This document shows positions 57,133-64,000 of a stretch of DNA of 64,000 nucleotides, in pieces. This DNA is from Corbicula japonica. Its lineage: Eukaryota; Mollusca; Bivalvia; Venerida; Cyrenidae. The stretch covers positions 24,080-88,079 of the forward strand of contig JAZAYU010001101.1 in assembly GCA_038501625.1 (NCBI GenBank), read 5' to 3'. Each line of letters opens with the position of its first letter. The stretch's first letter is position 1. A program made the translations under genes and the position numbers. A model generated the notes under the pieces. It was not told the origin of the DNA. It did no database searches and saw nothing but the letters and a program-made list of their open reading frames with translations.

Positions 57133-58998
57133 GTTAATTTCTTAAGATCGGAGACCAGTCCCGAAACTCGAGAATGTGAATTGGTTAATTGCTTTAGATC
57201 AGAGACCGGTCTCGAAATTCCAGTCTATGACTGGTAAATTGTGGCAGATCGGAGGGAAGTCTTGAAACTTCAGCTTATGATTGTTTGCTTAGGGTCGGTG
57301 ACCGGTCTCAAATATGCATTTTGTGATTGGTTAGTTTCTACAGATCAACGACCAGTCAGGAAAATTCAACTTGTTAGTGGTAAGTTGCTTCAGATCGTTC
57401 AAAACTCCTGCCTGTGATTGGTTATTTACGTCAGACTTAAGACAAGTCATAAAACTGCTTGTGATTAATTAGTAGCTTTAGAGCGAAGACTGGTATCAAC
57501 ATTTTAGACACTTATTCGTTAATTGCTCCAGCTTGTGGTTAGTTAGTTGCTTCAGATCGGAGACTAGTCGCGAAATTCCAGTCTGTAATTGGTTAGTTGC
57601 CGTAGATTGGAGATCAGTCTCGAAACGTCAGCATGTGATTGGTTAGAAAGGCTTGTTGCTTTATATCTGAGACAAGTCTAGAAACTCCAGTCTGTGATTG
57701 GTAAGGTGCAGCAGATCTGAGACAAGTCTAGAAACCCCAGTCTGTGAATGGTTAGTTGCAGCCGATCTGAGACAAGTCTAGAATTTACAGTCTGTGATTG
57801 GTAAGGTGCAGCAGATCTGAGACAAGTCTAGAAACCCCAGTCTGTGAATGGTTAGTTGCAGCCGATCTGAGACAAGTCTAGAAACTACAGTCTGTAATTG
57901 GTAAGGTGCAGCAGATCTGAGACAAGTCTAGAAACCCCAGTCTGTGAATGGTTAGTTGCAGCCGATCTGAGACAAGTCTAGAAACTACAGTCTGTGATTG
58001 GCTAGTTGCGGAAGATATGAGACAAGTCTAGAAACTACAGTCTGTGATTGGCTAGTTGCGGAATATCTGAGACAAGTCTAGAAACTACAGTCTGTGATTG
58101 GCTAGTTGCAGCCAATCTGAGACAAGTCTAGAAACTACAGTCTGTGAATGGTTAGTTGCAGCCGATCTGAGACAAGTCTAGAAACCCCAGTCTGTGAATG
58201 GTTAGTTGAAACCGATCTCAGACAAGTCTAGAAACTCCAGTCTGTGATTGGTAAGGTGCAGCAGATCTGAGACAAGTCTAGAAACCCCAGTCTGTGAATG
58301 GTTAGTTGCAGCCGATCTGAGACAAGTCTAGAAACTACAGTCTGTGACTGGCTAGTTGCGGAAGATATGAGACAAGTCTAGAAACCCCAGTCTGTGATTG
58401 TTTAGTTGCAGCAGATCTGAAACAAGTCTAGAAACCCCAGTCTGTGATTGGCTATTTGCAGCCGATCTGAGACCAGTCTAGAAACCCCAGTCTGTGATTG
58501 GCTATTTGCAACCGATCTGAGACCAGTCTAGAAACCCCAGTCTGTGAATGGTTAGTTGCAGCCGATCTGAGACAAGTCTAGAAACTACAGTCTGTGATTG
58601 TTTAGTTGCAGCAGATCTGAGACAAGTCTAGAAACTACAGTCTGTGATTGTTTAGTTGCAGCAGATCTGAGACAAGTCTAGAAACCCCAGTCTGTGATTG
58701 GCTATTTGCAGCAGATCTGAGACAAGTTTAGAATCCCCAGTCTGTGATTAGTTGCAGCAGATCGGATGTCAATATTGAAACTTCAGCTTATGAATGGTTA
58801 GTTGCTGCAGATCGGAACCCAGTCTGGGAAATCTAGCTTGTGATTACAGGTCGGCGATCAGTCTCAAAACTCCAGCTTATTGCTTGGTTGCTTTAGATTG
58901 GAAACCGGTCTTAAACCTCGTGATTTTCATTGGTAAGTTGCTTCAGATTGAATACCAATCTCTAAACTCCAGCTTGTGATTGGCTGGTAGCTACAGAT
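57133..58998. repeat. 50-bp CCAAT-bearing satellite, about 35 copies
   Basis: The unit runs GATCTGAGACAAGTCTAGAA, ACTACAGTCTGTGATTGGCT, AGTTGCAGCC. Each carries ATTGG (inverted CCAAT). The centre (57640-58740) is nearly uniform, partly in 100-bp dimers (GTAAGGTGCAGCA / GTTAGTTGCAGCC alternation). The flanks (57133-57630, 58740-58998) are more diverged and use GGAGACCAGTCTCGAAAC instead. A related array begins at 63438 and an inverted pair lies at 4535-4660. Confidence 0.92.
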
Positions 58999-59700
58999 CG
59001 CAAAAAATATATATCTAACTAAATTATGCGAAAAAGAAAAAAAAAAGTTTTGTGATAACCGATCCTGAAAACATAAAGATATTGTAAGATAAACTTGAAT
59101 AAAAACGGAATCGTTATTTTTGATTTTTTTTTATAATTCACAAATCCTCACTTTAAGTTAAAGCATCTTTAAAAGTGTGTTTGGTTCAATCGATAAAAAA
59201 AAATCAAGAGATATTAAGCTATTTTAATAGTTTCTTATGAGATTACTTTGGGTAGAACACCTTTTCTAACACCGATCCTTTTAAACAACACTAGGTCTTA
59301 TCTATCCTAACACGCATTCAAAAAATTGAATTTAATTTTATATCGTAGATACTATTGAATCACAAATGATTTAAGTTTCCTAATCATGTTGATTTTTTCT
59401 TGTTGAAACTTGAGGATGGCGTCTGTTTTGAACGATTTCTTTCAGTAGATTTGCCAAAGTTTTCATTTCAGAGAAGTAACCCTCATGTTATCGAACATAA
59501 CGACACTACGTGTAACACTTTTACGGTCTTTGCACTAGCAAGTCGGCGGCTACATCTTTTATTTTTAATGTTATTTTTATAATTAATAGATGTTACCCAA
59601 ACATAAACCCGTTAACACAGCTGGCGTAATACATGTACCCGTGTAAAACGTATTTTAAATATACCCGGTTTGTATAAGTAGAACTTGTTTCGACAAATTA
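58999..59700. other. No recognisable feature
   Basis: AT-rich. Nothing supported. Confidence 0.45.
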
Positions 59701-59709
59701 AGGTAAAAA

Positions 59710-60631
59710 CACTGGCGCTTGACCAGCCACCCCACCCCCTGCCAACCCTTACTAGTACGCCCTTTTTTGTAAAAATGGTGTCAAGTCACTTAAATTATTC
59801 CATTCTATTTAAATATGCGAAAATACACCGTCAAAATCATATTCTAAAAAAAATATATTTCTATGTATATAATTGAATAATGGTCAGGAACGGCTCCAGA
59901 CCCTAGCCCCGTTCGAGAGGCTGTTTCTCCTACAATACTGTGGGTTCCAGCCTGACAGCTGTTTGGTTCAACGCAAGAGGGTATGATCTAACAGTAAATG
60001 CCAAAAAGTCTCACCAAAAGCTCGAAATACGCGTAATATTCAACAAAAGACGGCCTCCGAAATGCAGGTTATTTTTTCATAGATTCTTCACCACTGTGCG
60101 ACTTCCGGAAATCCCAGTAGCTTTTGTTAGGAGCGTTCTGATTGGTCGAACGATTTGTGTGCAAAGTATTTCCCGGACTACGTCAATAGTTCTACCAATC
60201 AGAACGCTCCGACCAAAAGCGTCGGGGATTTCCGGAAGTCGCAAGGGGGCGAAGAATCTATGAAAAAATAACTTGCATTTCGGAGGCCATTTTTTGTTGA
60301 ATATTACGCGTATTTCGAGCCTTTGGTGAGACTTTTTGACATTTACCGTTAGATAATACCCTCTTGCGTTGAATCAAATAGCTGTCAGGCTGGGACCCAC
60401 AGTATTGTAGGAGAAACAGCCTCTCGAACGGGGCTAGGGTCTGGAGCCGTTCCTGACCATTATTCAATTATATACATAGAAATATCATTTTTTTATAATA
60501 CGATTTTGATGGAGTATTTTCGCATATTTTTATAGAATGGAATAATTTTAGTGACTTGACACCATTTTTACAAAAAAGGGCGTACAAGTAAGGGTTGGCA
60601 TGGGGTGCGGCGGCTGGTCAAGCTGCCAGTG
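59710..60631. mobile_element. 922-bp hAT-type foldback with exact 8-bp TSD
   Basis: The left TIR CACTGGCGCTTGACCAGCC and the right TIR (reverse complement CACTGGCAGCTTGACCAGCC) extend into arms of about 437 bp (59710-60146 and 60194-60631) that are about 90% identical by eye, with a loop of about 47 nt. GGTAAAAA flanks both ends exactly (59702-59709; 60632-60639). CACTGGC-type termini and an 8-bp duplication are characteristic of hAT transposons. There is no transposase. ORFs of 107 and 69 codons across it are mirror-image artefacts. Confidence 0.85.
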
Positions 60632-60984
60632 GGTAAAAATACTTGTATACTTCCACTCTGACTGTAGTATTTCATAGATTTATCACTCTCTTTTCAGTTG
60701 GTTTGTCATTTTATTAAAGACAATTTTTGGTTTGTTATTTGTTACTTTGGTAATTTAAATAAAATTTATTCACCGAAATCTCAAATCATTTGCGATGCGT
60801 ATTCAAGAACTACGTCATAAATCTAGCGTGCTCACGTTGATGCCATCTTTTGCGATGATGTCATATTTTACCATAACGGAAGTTTCTATCTAGCGACCCT
60901 CACATAATTTTTAACTTAGGTGGTGCTTACACGACACAAACTACAGAGATCTCTTTCTATGTATGTGTTTACACTTGGCATTAA

Positions 60985-61506
60985 AGGGAGATGTGCAGGA
61001 TTGATTAATGGAACAAATTTGCGAAAAGGGTTATTAATCAGTTGAATATCATTATTTGATGCTCAAATATTGATTTAAATCCAAAATATTTCAAACCAAT
61101 ATTTTATCAAAAAGATATATAAATGGTGTTTCCTATCCTATGCGACGCGCATAGGTTAGCTACTTTTGTATTTCCCGCGTAAAGCCGCGGTGGTTTTTGG
61201 GATTGTCACGTGATCACTTCAACCAAAATATGTATTCGGTGTATCGACGTCGCCATTTCTTTCAAAACGCCTGGGCCACCACGAATGATAAGCTGAATGA
61301 CCACGTGACATTCCCATGATCGCTAAATATAGAATGTATTTTTGTATAGGGATTGTTTTCAGGTCCGGTAAAATGGTAAAATTAACCGAAAACTTCCTCC
61401 TGGAGAGTTGAAATGTAGAGTTTAGTGAAAGTACACGTAAGTGTTACATAGATCGATATGTTTACGATTTTACCGAGTACACCTGCTCAACCCTGCACAT
61501 CTCCCT
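60985..61506. mobile_element. 522-bp TIR element at TTAA
   Basis: TTAA-AGGGAGATGTGCAGG at the left (60981) and CCTGCACATCTCCCT-TTAA at the right (ending 61510): perfect inverted termini of 15 bp, continuing with TTGA/TCAA after one mismatch. TTAA duplication is used by the piggyBac and Kolobok superfamilies. It is noncoding, with an internal CCGCGG region near 61185. Confidence 0.65.
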
Positions 61507-61696
61507 TTAAGAGCGATCGCGATCGAACTTAGCAACTAGATCGTTTTTGGTTCTATTCAGTTTGGCAGACGGTTCTGTACACGTTAACATTACTGAGCAC
61601 GTTTCAAAAATGTTCCATCATGCCTCAATGGCGTTTTAATGCGAGAGATCCAAAGTTTATTCATCTGATTATCACCGCAGTTGCTCAGAACATCGT

Positions 61697-62306
61697 ACAG
61701 TACAACCCCTTTTAAAGACCACCTGGAAAGACCACCTCTTCACCACTTTAATGTCCTATTTTACAGTTTGCAACAATTTCTGCCCGAAATTAAGACGACA
61801 CCACTATTAAGACCACTTGTATCCAGTCTCAGAGGCGGCCTTAAGTATTAGATTAAGTAAAACACTTAATCAGTTAACCATAAACCTAACAAATTGGATA
61901 AAGCAGAACTATGATGATACATACTTCTAAAAATTAACCACACACATTTTTGGAACAAAAAAATAAAACTCTTATACATTGACTCCAAAACATTAAAATT
62001 ATGATTATTTTGATGATTTGTTTTATGATAAGTTAAACCTGATTGAGCATTTTCTTACCTTAAAGCGGTTACATTATATGTATATTGATTTCATAATTTT
62101 GCATGTCTTTGTTTGTATTTTGCATATCATTGTTGTTTTTTAAGTTTTGTTACACCTTATCATTACTACTTAACATGTATATACTTATTGTGAGGGCCCC
62201 AAGGGAGATTAGTTTGTTTTTGACTAATTGGGCTACCCTCTATAAATAAAGTCATTCATTCATTCATTCATTCATTCATTCATTCATTCATTCATTCAAT
62301 AGCGGG
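61697..62306. mobile_element. CAGT-TIR MITE interrupted by a LINE 3' tail
   Basis: The left end TA-CAGTACAACCCC (TA at 61697-61698) and the right end GGGGTTCACTG-TA (to about 62306) match the 1408-1655 family. MITE sequence (AAAGACCACC, GGCGGCCTTAA) stops near 61846 and resumes as TAGCGGGGTT near 62300, with a LINE-like insertion between. Confidence 0.5.
61850..62298 (+). mobile_element. LINE (or SINE) 3' end with (ATTC)n tail
   Basis: GTGAGGGCCCCAAGGGAGAT, GACTAATTGGGCTACCCTCT, ATAAATAAAGTCATTCATTC: a conserved 3' terminus followed by about 10 ATTC units, as seen at the ends of CR1/L2-like LINEs and their SINE partners. Upstream about 350 bp is AT-rich 3' UTR without an ORF. Confidence 0.5.
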
Positions 62307-63437
62307 GTTCACTGTATTTAAAATATTTACCGAGGGTAATCAGCATAATTTGAGTGTGCTCTGCTGCACGATACATGTACGGCCACCATAGCTACAATGT
62401 AAAAATTAAAAAGAAAAACCCGGGCCCTATGATATAAAATGCTAAGAATGAAGAACAGTCCTACATCCCGGCAATCCGATTAGTTCAAATTGAACACAGT
62501 ATAAAAATTGACCAATTGGAAGTTTGAAATCAAAGACTGGTTTACATACTCAGTTTTATCATCTTTCACGAACATACTTAATTATAATCATATTGCTCTA
62601 GTCGGGGAAGCGTTTCTATAAAATATCAGATTCACTAACAATCCTATTCTTTGGGTTGGTTGGTGTCTTTATTCAAAACTGGTAGTAATGTTACTGAAAG
62701 CTGCGTTAAAAATCTCAAATATGACAGATACTCGTCGACCCCGTTTTTTAACTCCGCTTAGCTCAGTAATTTGTAAGTGGATTTGTACAACTCTTTTACA
62801 AGCTATCGCTCATTAGATTTTGAAGTTGCCGAGTTGTGTTTAGCGAGAAATTACTTGAGTTAGTTCCCGAAACTTTATCCAGATTTCTATTCCAGTTACT
62901 ATTACACATACAGTAAAACCCCGTATAAAGACCAACCGAAAATTTAGACCACCTCGATACTACGACCACTATTTAATATCGTAAAAATATCTTACTGAAA
63001 TTACTAAGTACGAAATTCCCGCACGTCGAAGTGACAAAGTTCTAAATGACGCCCGGAATTATTTATTCCGGGCGGACATAATTTTGTATTTCGCCTGGAC
63101 AACAAGAAATTAAATTTTGTAAATATTCCGTCTCCGGTTCATTTCCAGGCGGGAAAAAATTGAATTCCTGCTAAAAAACAGCCGAACTTCGTCTATTTTC
63201 AGATTCATCCGTCCGTGCCTTACTAATTGCTATCCTATAAATATGTGCTGTATATTTTCTGTGCAATATTCTAAACTGAATATACATTGTTATCAATGCT
63301 TTATTTAAAAAAAGCCTGTACCCACTTAAGACTTTGCAATACACAGCACCATCTTTTATATATTTGTAATATAAAGTGATCGTCCAAATAACATTGTAAG
63401 CTAATGGATGTCGGTATTGAATTCTAGCATAAACGTT
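62307..63437. other. No supported gene; isolated CAGT TIR at 62935
   Basis: CAGTAAAACCCCGTATAAAGACCA at about 62931, then AGACCACCTCG, is one end of another MITE of the 1408-1655 family. Its other end was not found. CCCGGAATTATTTATTCCGGG at about 63051 is a small hairpin. Confidence 0.45.
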
Positions 63438-64000
63438 TTGAGATTTTAAAACGGTCTCGATACTCCTTGTTTATGATTGTTTTGTTGTTTGAATGCTTGT
63501 GATTAGTTACGGTTGTTTCAAATCGGAGACCAATCTCAAACCTCCAGCTTGTGATTGTGATTGGATGGTTGCTTTTGATTGGATACCAGTCTCGAAACTG
63601 CAGCTTGTGATTGGATGGTTGCTTTGGATTGGATACTAGTCTCGAAACTGCAGCTTGTGATTGGTTAGTTGCTTTGGATTGGATACCAATCTCGAAACTG
63701 TAGCTTGTGATTGGTTGGTTGCTTTGGATCGGGTACCAATCTCGAAACTGAAGCTTGTGGTTGGTTAGTTGCTTTGGATTGGGTACAAGTCTCGAAACTG
63801 CAGCTTGTGTTTGGTTAGTTTCTTTGGATCGGTTACCAATCTCGAAACTGCAGCTTGTGATTGGTAAGTCGCTTTAGATGGGAGAACAGTCTCGAAACTC
63901 CAGCTTGAGATTATTTGCTTCAGATTGGCGACCAAATTCGAAATTCAAGCTTGTGCTTGGTTAGTTGCTTTAGATCGGAGAATAGTGTCGATACTTCTGC
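63438..64000. repeat. 50-bp CCAAT-bearing satellite, second array, runs off window
   Basis: The unit runs GATTGGATACCAGTCTCGAA, ACTGCAGCTTGTGATTGGTT, AGTTGCTTTG. About 11 copies are seen and it continues beyond 64000. It resembles the diverged flanks, not the homogeneous centre, of the 57-59 kb array. Confidence 0.88.

Noticed and set aside
59940..60263. 107-codon ORF in the hAT foldback
   Set aside because: The frame runs across both arms and the loop of an inverted repeat and has no transposase motif.

Overview
The window is nuclear DNA of an animal, most likely a bivalve mollusc. The evidence is indirect: AT-rich intergenic sequence, exons with GT/AG boundaries, a CXorf38-like gene of the kind that is expanded in bivalves, APE-type LINEs, and very many short nonautonomous DNA transposons and minisatellites. 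There are no rRNA genes, CRISPR arrays or bacterial operons. The species call comes from memory of similar repeats and was not searched.

Only two host gene signals are supportable. The stronger is three in-phase exons at 53766-55978 (+) of a CXorf38/DZIP3-like (HEPN-like) gene, whose later exons are not visible. The weaker is a lone candidate first exon at 17683-17942 (-). Almost everything else is mobile or repetitive.

Layout: 1-5240 holds small TIR elements (288-467, 1408-1655, 1766-2395), a 30/60-bp minisatellite (3883-4365) and unique AT-rich DNA. 5245 to about 10.9 kb is a LINE on the minus strand with an intact 1174-aa endonuclease/reverse transcriptase ORF carrying a 2A-like peptide, and an L1-like ORF1 broken by one frameshift. 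11-23.5 kb holds foldback elements, a probable 1.3-kb hAT-like element with stacked palindromes (18199-19523) and a cluster of CRE octamers (21.4-23.4 kb). 23.5-36.4 kb is dominated by minisatellites (90, 76, 95, 60 and 76 bp units), some interrupted by insertions. 38.4-50.4 kb contains several elements that combine a conserved single-copy module with a tandem array. 51.3-52.0 kb is a decayed LINE 3' end. 53.0-53.65 kb is a tandem triplet of a tRNA-like repeat directly upstream of the CXorf38-like gene. 57.1-64 kb contains a 50-bp CCAAT-bearing satellite (two arrays), a 922-bp hAT-type foldback with an exact 8-bp target duplication, a TTAA element, and a MITE interrupted by a LINE tail.

The most interesting signals are: (i) the 2A sequence upstream of the LINE endonuclease; (ii) two independent repeat families in which one conserved module abuts different tandem arrays, as if arrays were being swapped between copies of nonautonomous transposons; (iii) long near-perfect foldbacks with recognisable target duplications; (iv) five perfect TGACGTCA sites within 2 kb. 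All boundaries and copy counts come from reading by eye. No alignment or database search was run.
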